Assembly: GCA_030430565.1 (NCBI GenBank)
Contig: JAUIKS010000005.1
Location: 248,001-312,000 of the forward strand
Origin: Polyangia bacterium
GTDB lineage: Bacteria > Myxococcota_A > Polyangia > Nannocystales > Nannocystaceae
Length of the DNA stretch: 64,000 bases
Reading direction: 5' to 3'
The position numbers and the translations under genes are program-made. Every line of letters begins with the position of its first letter. Within the stretch, counting starts at the first letter, position 1. Below, piece after piece: positions 28,345-37,342 of the stretch. The notes under the pieces were generated by a model. The model saw only the letters and a program-made list of their open reading frames with translations, ran no database searches and was not told the DNA's origin.

Positions 28345-28350
28345 TACACT
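28345..28350 (+). promoter_or_regulatory. -10-like TACACT for a leaderless start
   Basis: TACACT is 7 bases before the ATG at 28358 of the CRP/FNR gene. Confidence 0.5.
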
Positions 28351-28357
28351 GCGAGCC

Positions 28358-29065
28358 ATGACGATCGAGGTCGCAGAAGCCGAACAGATTCGTCAATACT
28401 TGACGCGCTACAGGGGCTGGAATGACGTCCCGAGCGACACGATGATGGAGTTCTGCCGCAGCGCAGAAGTCGTCGAGGTCAAGCGTAAACGCTCCGTTTT
28501 TCGGCGCGGGGAGGCTGGTCCGGGCCTTTTTGTGGTGAAGAGCGGGGAGTTTAAGTTGAGCTTGATCTCGCCCGAGGGCCGTGAGCAAATCTTGTATCTC
28601 GCCGAGCCGGGGAAGCTCATCGGCGAGGGCTTTATGCCCAACGACATGCAGTGCGCCGCGTCGGCCTTCGCGATGGTCGACTCAGAGGCGTGGCGGTTCG
28701 CGTCGGACCGCGTCATCAACCTCATCGGTCAGTCCGTGCCGCTCGCCTTCGCGCTGATGCGCCATATGGCTTTCCGGGCAAACCGGCTGATCGACCTCGT
28801 GCTCGATCTCTCCCTTCGCTCGGTGGAGCGGCGGCTCGCCTCGTTCCTGTTGACCTTGGCGCTTCGCGCCGGCGCGGAGCAGGGCAAGCCATGTGTGATC
28901 CCGCGCCAGCTCGACATGAACACGGTCGCGGCCCGGCTCGGCACGGTGCGTGAGGAAATTTCGCGCGCGCTGAACCGGATGCAGCGTGAGGGCATACTGA
29001 GCTTGAGTCGCCAGGAGATCGTGGTTCTCGACCTCAACGCGCTCGAGCGCGTCACGTACGAGTAG
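28358..29065 (+). CDS. CRP/FNR-family transcriptional regulator
   Basis: 235 residues. An N-terminal cyclic-nucleotide-binding-like beta roll (RKRSVFRRGEAGPGLFVVKS, GEFKLSLISPEGREQILYLA, PGKLIGEGF) is followed by the long dimerisation helix and a winged HTH (MNTVAARLGTVREEISRALN, RMQREGILSL). The FNR-type N-terminal cysteine cluster is absent, so it is not an Fe-S oxygen sensor of that type; the effector is unknown. The S41 peptidase gene begins 6 bases after its stop, suggesting an operon. Confidence 0.92.
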   Translation: MTIEVAEAEQIRQYLTRYRGWNDVPSDTMMEFCRSAEVVEVKRKRSVFRRGEAGPGLFVVKSGEFKLSLISPEGREQILYLAEPGKLIGEGFMPNDMQCAASAFAMVDSEAWRFASDRVINLIGQSVPLAFALMRHMAFRANRLIDLVLDLSLRSVERRLASFLLTLALRAGAEQGKPCVIPRQLDMNTVAARLGTVREEISRALNRMQREGILSLSRQEIVVLDLNALERVTYE

Positions 29066-29071
29066 CGGCTC

Positions 29072-30538
29072 GTGGTGCCGCGGTGTTTTCGCCGAAACAC
29101 GCGCTCCGGCGTGTTCGTGATCAGCGGCGCCTTCGCGTCGCTGTTTTGTCTAGCCTGTACGCAGCCGGCTAGCGAGCCAACGCTCGAGTCGATATCGGAG
29201 CCGGCGGCTCCGGACGCCGGCGTGGCGTCCGAGAGCGGCCAGTGTCGCGACTGGAGCTCGCTCGACGTGTCCACGCTGCCGCCAGTGCCGAGCTCGAGCT
29301 ACGCCCCGGTTTTCGAGCAGGTCTGGACGACGGTCCTTGAAAAACATTTCGACCCGACGTTGAACTGCCTCGACTGGCCCGCGCTGCGTCTTGAGTACGG
29401 CGCGCGGGTCGCCGACGCGCCGACGAGCGACGCGGCCTACGAGTCGATCAACGAGATGCTCGGACGCCTCGGTCAGAGTCATTTTCAGGTCATCGGGCCG
29501 GAGCAGGCCGACGCCGACGACGCGAGCGCGGTATCGGGCCCGGCGGTGTGCCCGCTCAAGATTCGAATGATCGAAGGCGCGCCGATCGTCGTTGACAACG
29601 CCGTTGATGGCGCTCGCGTTGAGGTCCCGCGGGGCGCCGAGCTGAAGGCGATCGATGGGCGCCCGATCTCGGAGTTGATCGACGCCGCGCGGGTTCAGGC
29701 GCGCCGGCCCGACGAGCTCGCGTTTCATGTGAGCCACAAGATCGAGGCCGCGCTCCACGGCCCCGAGGGTCATAAGCACTCCCTCACCTTCGTGGCGGCG
29801 GACAGCGGCGCGACGCAGACCCGCGCGGTCGCGTGTGTGCTCCCCAGTGGCGAGCTCATCTCGCTCGGGAATCTTCGTGACCTGCCGACGCGTGTGAGCT
29901 CGAGGATGATCGAGGGGACCAAGGTCGGCTACCTCTCGTTCAATTTCTGGATGCTCCCGCTGGTCAAGGAGGTCGAGTCTCGCGTCGCCGCGCTGCGTGA
30001 GCAGGGGATGACCGCGCTCGTCATCGATCTTCGCGGCAACCCTGGAGGAGTCGGCGCGATGGCGGTGCCGATCGCTCGCCAGTTCCTCCAGACGCCGGGG
30101 AGCCTCGGGACGCTTAAGTTCCGCGACTTCGAGCAGGAGTTCAACGTCGCCGGCAACCCGCGCGCCTTCACCGGGCCGATTGTGATCCTCGTCGACGAGG
30201 GCACGGCGAGCACGTCGGAGATCTTCGCCGCGGGGATGCGGGACCTCGGGCGCGCGACGATCATCGGCTCACGTCCCTCGGCCGGCGCCGCGCTGCCCTC
30301 GCTGCTCGAGCGCCTCGACGGCGGCGCGCTGCTGCAGTACGTCGTCGGCGACTACCACAGCTCTCGCGGTAACGTGGCGGAAGGAACAGGTGTTGCGCCT
30401 GATGTCGTCGCGCCCGAGTCGCGCGCGGACTTCGTCGAGGGCCGTGACCCGGTGCTGCGCGCCGCGATCGATCACCTGTCCAAACAGCCTTCTTCGGGCG
30501 CGAGCTCGAAGCCCGCCGAGACGTCCAGCACGGAGTAA
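29072..30538 (+). CDS. S41-family peptidase, lipoprotein
   Basis: 488 residues from a GTG at 29072. A signal sequence ends in a lipobox-like CLAC (Cys29). The N-terminal helical domain contains GQSHFQV, matching the catalytic-His region of tricorn-type S41 enzymes. A divergent PDZ-like segment (GAELKAIDGRPISELIDAAR) follows. The core has LVIDLRGNPGG and the nucleophile region VDEGTASTSEIFAAG. The Lys typical of CtpA (GKG) is replaced in SRPSAGAALP, so this belongs to the branch using Ser with His. It should cleave periplasmic or surface proteins. Confidence 0.88.
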   Translation: MVPRCFRRNTRSGVFVISGAFASLFCLACTQPASEPTLESISEPAAPDAGVASESGQCRDWSSLDVSTLPPVPSSSYAPVFEQVWTTVLEKHFDPTLNCLDWPALRLEYGARVADAPTSDAAYESINEMLGRLGQSHFQVIGPEQADADDASAVSGPAVCPLKIRMIEGAPIVVDNAVDGARVEVPRGAELKAIDGRPISELIDAARVQARRPDELAFHVSHKIEAALHGPEGHKHSLTFVAADSGATQTRAVACVLPSGELISLGNLRDLPTRVSSRMIEGTKVGYLSFNFWMLPLVKEVESRVAALREQGMTALVIDLRGNPGGVGAMAVPIARQFLQTPGSLGTLKFRDFEQEFNVAGNPRAFTGPIVILVDEGTASTSEIFAAGMRDLGRATIIGSRPSAGAALPSLLERLDGGALLQYVVGDYHSSRGNVAEGTGVAPDVVAPESRADFVEGRDPVLRAAIDHLSKQPSSGASSKPAETSSTE

Positions 30539-30542
30539 ACAG

Positions 30543-31505
30543 ATGCGCTGCCAGTGGTTGAATTCCAGACGAGAGAAGTTGGTCTGCGCCGCGGCGGCGC
30601 TCTCGCTGCTCGCGCTCTCGACCGCGTGCGACGGCGCGGGCGACGGCGAGGTCGCTGAGCGCGGCGGCGCGGCGGCGGCGGGCGGCGGCGAGGCCTCGCC
30701 GTCGAACGAGCCCGACAGCTCGCTCCCAGACGCGAGCCAGCTGCTGGCCGAGTCGGTGGAGGCGCTCGGCGGCGCTGACAAGTTCGAAGCGATGAAGAGC
30801 TACTACAGCGAGGCCGAGGTCGACATGGGCTCGCTGGGCGTCAAGGGCACCGCGAAGATGTGGTGGAAGGGCGGCGACTTCTACGGCGAGACGCTCCTGC
30901 CCGGCTTCGGCAACACGCGCATGGGCGGCCACGGCGGCGAGATCTGGTCCGAAGACCCGATCAACGGGATGCGCGTCGTCACGGGCAAGGAGGCCGACCA
31001 GACCGCTTGGAGCACGAGCGTGTGCTTGCCCTGCGAGTGGGAGCGCTTCTTTAAGTCCGCGACGACGATCGCCGTCAAACAGGCGGAGGGGCGCGAGCTC
31101 GCGGAGGTCGAGCTGCGGACGAAGGGGGACCACGCGGTCGTCTTCGAGATCGATCTCAAGACCAAGCTGCCGCACGCGCAGCGCTTCGATCAGGTGAGCC
31201 CGCTCGGGAAGATGCCGGTGCGCATCACCTTCGAGGACTACCGGTCCGAGGGCGGCCTCACGCTCTCGTACAAGCAGACGGTGAACGCGAAGCTCACGAA
31301 GTTCAGCTCGACGATCACGCGCTTCGACATGAACGTCCCGATCGACGATCAGCGCTTCACGAAGCCCGGCGCCGCGAACACGGTCGACATGGCGAAGCCG
31401 GACTCGATCGCGACGCCGGTTGAGAAAACGGCGCCGGTTGAGAAAACGGCGCCGGCGTCGACCAAGGGTGACGCCAGCGCCGGGAGCAAGAAGCAAAAGC
31501 CCTAG
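30543..31505 (+). CDS. Lipoprotein with a LolA-like domain (unknown function)
   Basis: 320 residues from the ATG at 30543, 4 bases after the S41 gene, so probably co-transcribed. Lipobox LSTAC (Cys29) follows the signal segment, then a Gly/Ala/Glu linker. The body ([60 protein letters not shown]) resembles LolA-type half-barrels that accompany processing proteases in myxobacteria. The C-terminus has a duplicated KTAPVE segment and a Lys-rich end. It overlaps the convergent bfr gene by 4 bases. Confidence 0.78.
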   Translation: MRCQWLNSRREKLVCAAAALSLLALSTACDGAGDGEVAERGGAAAAGGGEASPSNEPDSSLPDASQLLAESVEALGGADKFEAMKSYYSEAEVDMGSLGVKGTAKMWWKGGDFYGETLLPGFGNTRMGGHGGEIWSEDPINGMRVVTGKEADQTAWSTSVCLPCEWERFFKSATTIAVKQAEGRELAEVELRTKGDHAVVFEIDLKTKLPHAQRFDQVSPLGKMPVRITFEDYRSEGGLTLSYKQTVNAKLTKFSSTITRFDMNVPIDDQRFTKPGAANTVDMAKPDSIATPVEKTAPVEKTAPASTKGDASAGSKKQKP

Positions 31506-31972
31506 CTGTTGATCTGCTGGGCCATGTAGTTCTGCTCGCCGACCTGCTTCATCAGCTCGAGCTGCGTCTCGAGCCAGTCGGCGTGCTCCTCCTCGGAGAC
31601 GAGCATGTGCTCGAGCAGCTCGCGTGAGCCGTTGTCGCCGAGCTCACGGCACATCGCCACGCCGTCGTTGAGGCGCGCGATAGCGACTTTCTCAAGCTCG
31701 AGGTCGAGCTCGAATTGTTCCTTCACGGTCTCGCCGACGTTGACCTTGTAGAGGCGCTGCAGGTTGGGGATCCCGTCGAGGTAGAGAATTCGCTCGATCA
31801 GCGTGTCGGCGTGCTTCATCTCGTCGATGGACTCCGCGCGGATCTTGCCGGCGAGGCGCGCGTAGCCCCAGTTCGCGCACATCTTGGCGTGGATGAAGTA
31901 CTGGTTGATGGCCGTCAGCTCGGCGGTCAGGACTTCATTGAGCTTCTCGATGATCTTGTCGTTACCCTTCAT
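31502..31972 (-). CDS. bfr: Bacterioferritin
   Basis: 156 residues, full length, alignable by eye along its whole length with E. coli Bfr. It stores iron in a 24-subunit shell. The ferroxidase ligands are present as E18, E51, H54, E94, E127 and H130, and the haem ligand Met52 is conserved, so both ferroxidase and haem functions should be intact. TAGGTT lies 9 bases upstream of the ATG, giving at most a very short leader. The ferredoxin partner bfd is encoded just upstream in the same direction. Confidence 0.96.
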   Translation of the reverse strand: MKGNDKIIEKLNEVLTAELTAINQYFIHAKMCANWGYARLAGKIRAESIDEMKHADTLIERILYLDGIPNLQRLYKVNVGETVKEQFELDLELEKVAIARLNDGVAMCRELGDNGSRELLEHMLVSEEEHADWLETQLELMKQVGEQNYMAQQINS

Positions 31973-32050
31973 CGCGACGGCAACCTAGCACGCCCGATCA
32001 TTCAAGGTTCGCGGCGCGAGCCTCGATCCCGAAGCGCGTCTCGTCGTCGA

Positions 32051-32064
32051 GAATTTCATTTTCA
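32051..32064 (-). promoter_or_regulatory. Possible weak Fur-type site upstream of bfr
   Basis: On the minus strand TGAAAATGAAATTC contains two hexamers close to the GATAAT array of Fur boxes, about 80 bases upstream of bfr and downstream of bfd. It is much weaker than the site at 32403. Confidence 0.35.
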
Positions 32065-32192
32065 GGATGCTCTGCGCCGCGAGCCGCTCCGCGTTGAAAC
32101 TGAAATCGCGACCGGTGTTCAATTGGCGCGGAGAAAGCGAAACGCCGCCCGAAATTCGGACGGCGTGGAGTCTGCTTCAACCGGGCTGCGGC

Positions 32193-32378
32193 TCAGCCCT
32201 TGGGTCGCTCGGAGGGACCGGCTTTCTCGATCAGCTGCCGGATCTGTCGAGTGCACGCGCCGCAGTCGGTTCCTGCCTTGCAGGCCGCGCGTACCTGGCG
32301 AAGCGTGCGGTGTCCGCGATGAATCTCGTCGATGATGGTTCGACTCGAGACGCCCTTACACAGACAGACGATCATCGG
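32193..32378 (-). CDS. bfd: Bacterioferritin-associated ferredoxin
   Basis: 61 residues from the ATG at 32378. The [2Fe-2S] BFD domain has the ligand pattern CLC near the start and CGAC after about 30 residues (VRAACKAGTDCGACTRQIRQ). The family binds bacterioferritin and passes electrons to the haem to release stored iron. An in-frame GTG at 32402 is less likely because a Fur-type palindrome abuts it. Its position upstream of bfr supports a functional pair. Confidence 0.92.
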   Translation of the reverse strand, partial: PMIVCLCKGVSSRTIIDEIHRGHRTLRQVRAACKAGTDCGACTRQIRQLIEKAGPSERPKG

Positions 32379-32402
32379 ATTTTCCGTGGGTGATATCGCC
32401 AC

Positions 32403-32417
32403 TGAAAATCATTTTCA
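32403..32417 (-). promoter_or_regulatory. Fur box upstream of bfd
   Basis: TGAAAATCATTTTCA is a perfect 7-1-7 inverted repeat differing at two symmetric positions from the classic TGATAATNATTATCA, and the symmetry extends outward (CCAC...GTGG, 32399-32421). It is 25 bases upstream of the bfd ATG, a typical operator position for iron repression. Confidence 0.78.
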
Positions 32418-32615
32418 GTGGCTTATGGTCATTATCCACGGTTTCCAGACCGAGACAAGGCTTTGAGCTCCTAGTTCACTTGTTCGCCAAAAAATCGTTG
32501 TTCTCTGCGTCTGCGCAGATGGCGTAACTCGGTGCGTGGGGGGCGCTTGTGGTGTTTGTTGTTCGAAATGCGCGAAGCCGCCCCGGGGGACGGCTTCGCA
32601 AGGTACGCCGGCGCG

Positions 32616-34541
32616 CTACTTTCGCAGCAGGCGGAACACGCGCTGCGCGAGCCAGAACGCGATCGCGGCGTTGAGCCCGAGCCAGAAGCGATCGACACAC
32701 GCGCCGCCGGGCAGGCCGTCGATCAGCGTCGGCAGAACGAGCGCGCCGTGTAGCAGGAGCGCGGCGTAGCCGAGGGAGACGCCGGCGAGGAGGCCGCGCA
32801 GCGGCTTCACCCCGAGCAGCGAGAGCACGAGCACGAGCGGCAGCAAGGCGGAGAGCCACAGCGGCGAGCCGACGGCCGCGACTCCGCCCAAGCTGCCCGC
32901 GAGGCCATACGCGAGCGGCGTCATCCCGATCGCGCCCGCGGCGAGACCTGCTCCGACGACCAGGCCGACGCCGTCGCGAAGTCGACGCCGGCGGGCGGCG
33001 ACGGTCGCCGCGCCCAGCGATCCCGCGCCCGTGAGCGCGAGGCCGAGGAGGCCGAGGAGGCCGCCCAGCGCGAGCCGCTCAGGCTGGTAGTCGCTGGTCG
33101 CGGCGTCGACCGCTGCGGCCGCGTCGATCACCCCGGCGCCGTACTCCTTATCCCACTCGACGTTGTTCGGATGGACGGCGGTCTCTTTGAGGATCCGCTC
33201 GACCTCGGCCGGGTTGGTGACGCCGCGCGCGACGATCAGCGCGGCGACGCCGGCGGCGTGCGGGGAGGCCATCGAGGTGCCCTGCAGCCACATATAGTCA
33301 TTGCGCGTGGGGTCCTGCAGCTGGATGGTGTTCTGCAGCACGCCGTCGGGGTGCCCGTCGCCGTTTCGATCGGCGCGGGTGTCTCCGCCCGGCGCGGAGA
33401 TGTCGAGCTTCTTCCCCCAATTCGAGTACCAGGTGCGCTTGCCGACCGCGTCGACGGCCGCGACCGCGATCGCGCCCTTGCTGCCGGCGGGGTAGCCGAC
33501 CCGTGACTTTGACTCGTTACCCGCCGCGCAGACGACGGTGGTCCCCTTGTCGTTCGCGTACTCGATCGCCTTGGCCATGATGCGCGAGGGCAGCGGCCCG
33601 CCGAGGCTCATGTTGATGACCTCGGCGCCCTGGTCGGCGGCGAAGCGGATCGCGTTGGCGATGTCGGCGACAGATCCTCGGCCGTCGGCCGACAGCACCT
33701 TGAGCGGCATGATCGTCGAGTCGAAGGCGACCCCGGTCACGCCGATCCCGTTGTCGGTGGTTTGGGCGATCGTCCCGGCGACGTGGGTCCCGTGAAGGTG
33801 ATCATCGAGGCCGTCCGGGAGCCCGTGGACGAAGCTCTTGCCGTCGCGGAACTCGGTGCCCGCGAGGTCGGGGACCTGCTTGGCGCCGTCGGCGTCTCTC
33901 CACGCCACGCCGGTGTCGATCACCGCGACCGTCACGCCTTGACCGCGAGTCACGGCCCAGGCCTCTGGCGAGCGGATCATCTCCATGTGCCACTGGAGGT
34001 GGAACTTCTCATCGTTGGGCTCAAAGCGCTGCCGCCTCGCCGGGGTCGCGTCAGCGTCGCCTTCGGAGTTGGGCCGCGCGACCCAGCCGTCGACCGCCTG
34101 CGGCGCGATGACGCTGTAGATCAGCTCGGGCTCCATCCCCTCGACGAGCGCGTTGCCCTCGAGCGTCGCCTGGACGAGCGCCAGCGACTCCGGGGTCCCG
34201 TGTACGCGGTAGAGGTGCTCGCCCTCGCTGTAGACCCCCGCGGGTTCGACCGGGAGCCCGAGGGTCGCAACGAGCTCCGCGATCGCGGCCTCGCTCCCGC
34301 CCTCGCCGGCCTCGGGCTCTACGAAGTCGAGGAGGAGCGCGCCGGTCGTCGCTGGTTCGTCGCCGGTGAGCGCGAGCGCTTGCGCGAGCGTCGGCGCCTC
34401 GAGCTCGGCGGCGGAGACCCCGTTGTCTTCGTGGGTGTGCAGCCCGTGGATGGTGGCGCCGGCGGCGACGAGGCCGACGACGCTCGCGCCGGTGAGCCAC
34501 GCCCGCGCGTTGGAGGGGAACCGAAGGGGGGCCTTGATCAT
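32616..34541 (-). CDS. Subtilisin-like S8 serine peptidase with C-terminal membrane helices
   Basis: About 641 residues from the ATG at 34541. A signal-anchor segment (TGASVVGLVAAGATIHGL) is followed by an inhibitor-like propeptide region. The catalytic triad is complete: D209 (VIDTGVAW), H250 (HGTHVAGT) and S423 (GTSMASPHAAG), with the oxyanion Asn in AAGNESKSR. After the peptidase domain come about four hydrophobic helices, so the enzyme is held in the membrane with the catalytic domain outside the cytoplasm. The membrane tail is unusual for subtilases and may anchor it for processing of surface proteins. Confidence 0.93.
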   Translation of the reverse strand: MIKAPLRFPSNARAWLTGASVVGLVAAGATIHGLHTHEDNGVSAAELEAPTLAQALALTGDEPATTGALLLDFVEPEAGEGGSEAAIAELVATLGLPVEPAGVYSEGEHLYRVHGTPESLALVQATLEGNALVEGMEPELIYSVIAPQAVDGWVARPNSEGDADATPARRQRFEPNDEKFHLQWHMEMIRSPEAWAVTRGQGVTVAVIDTGVAWRDADGAKQVPDLAGTEFRDGKSFVHGLPDGLDDHLHGTHVAGTIAQTTDNGIGVTGVAFDSTIMPLKVLSADGRGSVADIANAIRFAADQGAEVINMSLGGPLPSRIMAKAIEYANDKGTTVVCAAGNESKSRVGYPAGSKGAIAVAAVDAVGKRTWYSNWGKKLDISAPGGDTRADRNGDGHPDGVLQNTIQLQDPTRNDYMWLQGTSMASPHAAGVAALIVARGVTNPAEVERILKETAVHPNNVEWDKEYGAGVIDAAAAVDAATSDYQPERLALGGLLGLLGLALTGAGSLGAATVAARRRRLRDGVGLVVGAGLAAGAIGMTPLAYGLAGSLGGVAAVGSPLWLSALLPLVLVLSLLGVKPLRGLLAGVSLGYAALLLHGALVLPTLIDGLPGGACVDRFWLGLNAAIAFWLAQRVFRLLRK

Positions 34542-34729
34542 GGGGGACAAACTCCGGGTTTCGCTTCAGAAAGCCGCGAAAACGCTCTGAAATCGCGCGA
34601 CGCGGTGTTTCGGAAGTATAGGCTCCCGTCTCGCCATGTGCACGGAAGCGTGCGCGTGTTGCGTACAGCGCGGTGAATCGGCGCGGCGCGACGCGGCGCA
34701 TTGCGACGCCCAGGGCGCGGCAAACCTGA

Positions 34730-34735
34730 TATTGT
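34730..34735 (+). promoter_or_regulatory. -10-like TATTGT upstream of the tRNA
   Basis: TATTGT ends 10 bases before the tRNA 5' end and fits the TANNNT pattern seen at protein genes in this window. No good -35 is visible. Confidence 0.45.
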
Positions 34736-34745
34736 GCGCGCCCGT

Positions 34746-34819
34746 GCGTTCGTAGCTCAGTCGGATAGAGCACTGGACTTCGAATCCAGGTGTCGCAGGT
34801 TCAAGTCCTGCCGAGCGCG
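34746..34819 (+). tRNA. tRNA-Arg (anticodon TCG)
   Basis: 74 bases folding as a cloverleaf. The acceptor stem GCGTTCG pairs with CGAGCGC (one G-U), D-arm GCTC/GAGC, anticodon stem CTGGA/TCCAG with loop CTTCGAA giving anticodon TCG, and T-arm GCAGG/CCTGC with loop TTCAAGT. The discriminator is G. CCA is not encoded. It reads CGA and related arginine codons. Confidence 0.95.
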
Positions 34820-34833
34820 CTTGTTTTTGAGCC

Positions 34834-34865
34834 CCTGCGCCGCCGTCAAGGCGGCGTAGGTTTTT
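34834..34865 (+). terminator. Intrinsic terminator of the tRNA gene
   Basis: CCTGCGCCGCC pairs with GGCGGCGTAGG (one G-U) around a 5-base loop and is followed by five T residues. Confidence 0.85.
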
Positions 34866-35018
34866 CGAAACCAACCTCGGGACCTCGAGGTTTCACATGA
34901 CTCGAGAAACTTGTGGACACTCGCTCGAGGGCGATGAGGCGTGGTTGACCGTGCCCATGATCCGTGCTCTGTTCGCGCCGCCGGGACGCCCCGTCGGGCG
35001 CCCCGCGGTTGATCCGTG

Positions 35019-36425
35019 ATGTCCCAGCTCGTCCAGCTTCAACGGCCCACGAACGCGAAACCCCGCAAGGTCTACTTCGTCTCTTTGGGATGTCCAAAGA
35101 ACCAGGTCGACACCGAGGTCATGCTCGGCGTCGTAGGCCAGGGGGGGCACGCGCTCGTCGATGACCCGGAGCAGGCTGACACGCTCGTCGTCAACACCTG
35201 CGGCTTTATCGAGGAGGCCAAGGAGGAGTCGATTGACGCGATCCTCGAGCTCGCGCAGGCCAAGGCGGCCGGCGCGGCCGCGGGTCACGCGAAGCAGCTC
35301 GTCGTCACCGGCTGCCTGAGTCAGCGGTACTCCGACGAGCTCGCCGCGGAGATGCCGGAGGTCGACCACTTCCTCGGCTCGGCGGACATGCAGGGGCTCG
35401 CGCGGGTGCTCCAAGGCGGCGCGCCGCGTCTGGCCGTGAGCGCGCTCGATCGCCGCTCCTACCTCTACGATCACACGACCGCGCGTCAGGTCACCGGCCG
35501 CCGGCACAGCGCGTACGTCAAGATCGGCGAGGGCTGTGACCGCCCGTGCGCGTTCTGCATCATCCCGAAGCTGCGCGGACCCCAGCGCAGCCGCACGGTC
35601 GAGAGCTTGGCGCTCGAGGTGGAGCAGCTCGTTGCCGGCGGCACTCGAGAGGTCTGCTTGGTGACGCAGGACCTCACGACCTACGGCACGGATCTACCGG
35701 ATCGACCGACGCTTGAAACACTGCTCGAGCGCTTGGTGCAGATCGACGGCCTCGAGTGGATCCGTCTCCACTACGCGTTCCCGACCACGGTGACCGACGG
35801 CCTGATCCGACAGATCGCTAGCGAGCCGCGGATCGCGACCTATCTCGACGTGCCGATCCAGCACGTCGACACCCAGGTTCTCAAGCGCATGCGGCGGGGC
35901 TACACCGAGAAGGTGGTGCGTCGCATGGTCGCGCGGCTGCGGGCCGCACCGGGGCACATCTTCTTGCGCACGACCATGCTCGTCGGGCACCCCGGCGAGA
36001 CCGACGAGGCCTTCGCGCGGCTGCGTGACTTCGTGGCCGAGGGAGAGATCGATCATCTCGGCGTGTTCCCGTGGTCGCGCGAGGAGGGAACGGTCTCCGC
36101 GATGCAGCCGGGTCGCGTGGACGAGGCGGTCGCGCAGGCGCGTCAGGCCGAGATCATGACGTTGCAGGAGGGCATCCGCGCGGCCGAGCACGCGCGCTGG
36201 ATCGGTCGCGAGCTGACGGTCATGATCGACGGCGAGAGCACCGAGAGCGAGTTCTTGCTCGACGGGCGGCACGAGGGGCAGGCGCCGCAGATCGACGGCA
36301 AGGTGATCGTGACCGACGGGACCGCGACGCCGGGTGACATGCGCAGCGCTTGGGTCACGCAGACGAGCGCGTTTGATCTGGTGGCGACGCTCGACCCGTC
36401 ACGGCTCGAGCAGCTCGAGCCGTAG
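35019..36425 (+). CDS. rimO: Ribosomal protein S12 methylthiotransferase
   Basis: 468 residues from the ATG at 35019 (a GTG directly precedes it). The N-terminal UPF0004 domain has VSLGCPKNQVDTEVMLG, VNTCGFIEEAKEESID and VVTGCLSQRY, supplying the three cysteines of the auxiliary cluster. The radical-SAM core has CDRPCAFCIIP and the C-terminal TRAM domain is present. The KN-VD signature after the first Cys and the acidic EEAKEESI favour RimO over MiaB. It methylthiolates an aspartate of ribosomal protein S12. Confidence 0.95.
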   Translation: MSQLVQLQRPTNAKPRKVYFVSLGCPKNQVDTEVMLGVVGQGGHALVDDPEQADTLVVNTCGFIEEAKEESIDAILELAQAKAAGAAAGHAKQLVVTGCLSQRYSDELAAEMPEVDHFLGSADMQGLARVLQGGAPRLAVSALDRRSYLYDHTTARQVTGRRHSAYVKIGEGCDRPCAFCIIPKLRGPQRSRTVESLALEVEQLVAGGTREVCLVTQDLTTYGTDLPDRPTLETLLERLVQIDGLEWIRLHYAFPTTVTDGLIRQIASEPRIATYLDVPIQHVDTQVLKRMRRGYTEKVVRRMVARLRAAPGHIFLRTTMLVGHPGETDEAFARLRDFVAEGEIDHLGVFPWSREEGTVSAMQPGRVDEAVAQARQAEIMTLQEGIRAAEHARWIGRELTVMIDGESTESEFLLDGRHEGQAPQIDGKVIVTDGTATPGDMRSAWVTQTSAFDLVATLDPSRLEQLEP

Positions 36426-36448
36426 CGGAGCCGCTCGCTGGCCGCTAC
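36422..36448. terminator. Hairpin covering both stop codons of convergent genes
   Basis: GTAGCGG (36422-36428) pairs with CCGCTAC (36442-36448). Each arm contains the stop codon of one gene (rimO on + and the methyltransferase on -). It is a compact bidirectional transcript-end candidate without T-runs. Confidence 0.45.
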
Positions 36449-37296
36449 ACAAAGGCGGCGATGTAGACGAGCCAGGACTCCTGGTTCTCGACCTCGGTCA
36501 CCTCGACGTACTCGCCGGTGCCCGAGAGCTCGTCGTCGTCGGGATCGCTGTCCTCTTCGTCCTCGACCTCTTCCCAGTACACGCGCGCGGAGGAGAAGCC
36601 CGCCTCGAGCAGCAGCTCGCGCAGCTCGGGGATCGTCCACAGCCGCCAGTCGTAGGTGAAGGCCCTGTTGATCCGTGAGCCGTCTTCGAACTCGAAGTGG
36701 ATGTAGCAGAGGGTCGAGTGGTCGATCGGGTTGTAGAGCTTCTGCTCCCAGATGTAGGTGAAGTCCTCGACCTCGCGCTCGTCTCGGACCGGCTGGATCG
36801 CCTCCATGCCGCCGTAGAGCTCGCAGAAGAACACGCCGTCCTCGACGAGGCCGGCGCGCGCGGCCTTGAAGTACTCGAGCAGCTCCGCGCGGGTTTTAAA
36901 CACGCAGTACGAGAAGTTCATCGCGCAGGTCATGTCGGCCGGCGCGAGCTCCTCGTGCTGGACGCGGACGTCGCCCTCGATCAGCTCGATGCGCGCGCGG
37001 GTCTCGTCGGGGACGGCCGCGAGGTTGTGCTCGCGCCCCCACTGCAGGGTCTCGGCGCTCAGGTCGACGCCGATCGCGGTCCGCTCTGGATGGCTCTTGC
37101 ACCACTCGGTCGAGAAGTACGCGGTGCCGCAGAAGTCTTCGCGCATCCGCATCGGCGCGCGGTCGCGGCGCTCCTCGAAGACCTTGCTGAAGAACTCGAT
37201 GTCGGCCTCGGGCGCCTGCACCGCTTTTTGGTAGAGGTCGTGGCGGTTGGCGCGATCGGCCTCGGTCTTGCGTTTGGAGAATCTCCGACCCTTCAT
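36445..37296 (-). CDS. Class I SAM-dependent methyltransferase, paralogue 1
   Basis: 283 residues from the ATG at 37296. After a basic start, MREDFCGTAYFSTEWC and TAIGVDLSAETLQWG form the SAM-binding Rossmann motifs, followed by IELIEGDVR, CAMNFSYCVFKTRAELLEYF and a conserved FTYDWRLWTIPELRELLLEA block. An acidic Glu/Asp stretch near the C-terminus is extra compared with its neighbour. The gene at 37343 is a clear paralogue across the full length. The substrate is unknown. Confidence 0.85.
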   Translation of the reverse strand: MKGRRFSKRKTEADRANRHDLYQKAVQAPEADIEFFSKVFEERRDRAPMRMREDFCGTAYFSTEWCKSHPERTAIGVDLSAETLQWGREHNLAAVPDETRARIELIEGDVRVQHEELAPADMTCAMNFSYCVFKTRAELLEYFKAARAGLVEDGVFFCELYGGMEAIQPVRDEREVEDFTYIWEQKLYNPIDHSTLCYIHFEFEDGSRINRAFTYDWRLWTIPELRELLLEAGFSSARVYWEEVEDEEDSDPDDDELSGTGEYVEVTEVENQESWLVYIAAFV

Positions 37297-37342
37297 GTTC
37301 TTTCGCTTCTCTCGTCCCACGAGTGCAACTCCAGTTGGCTGG

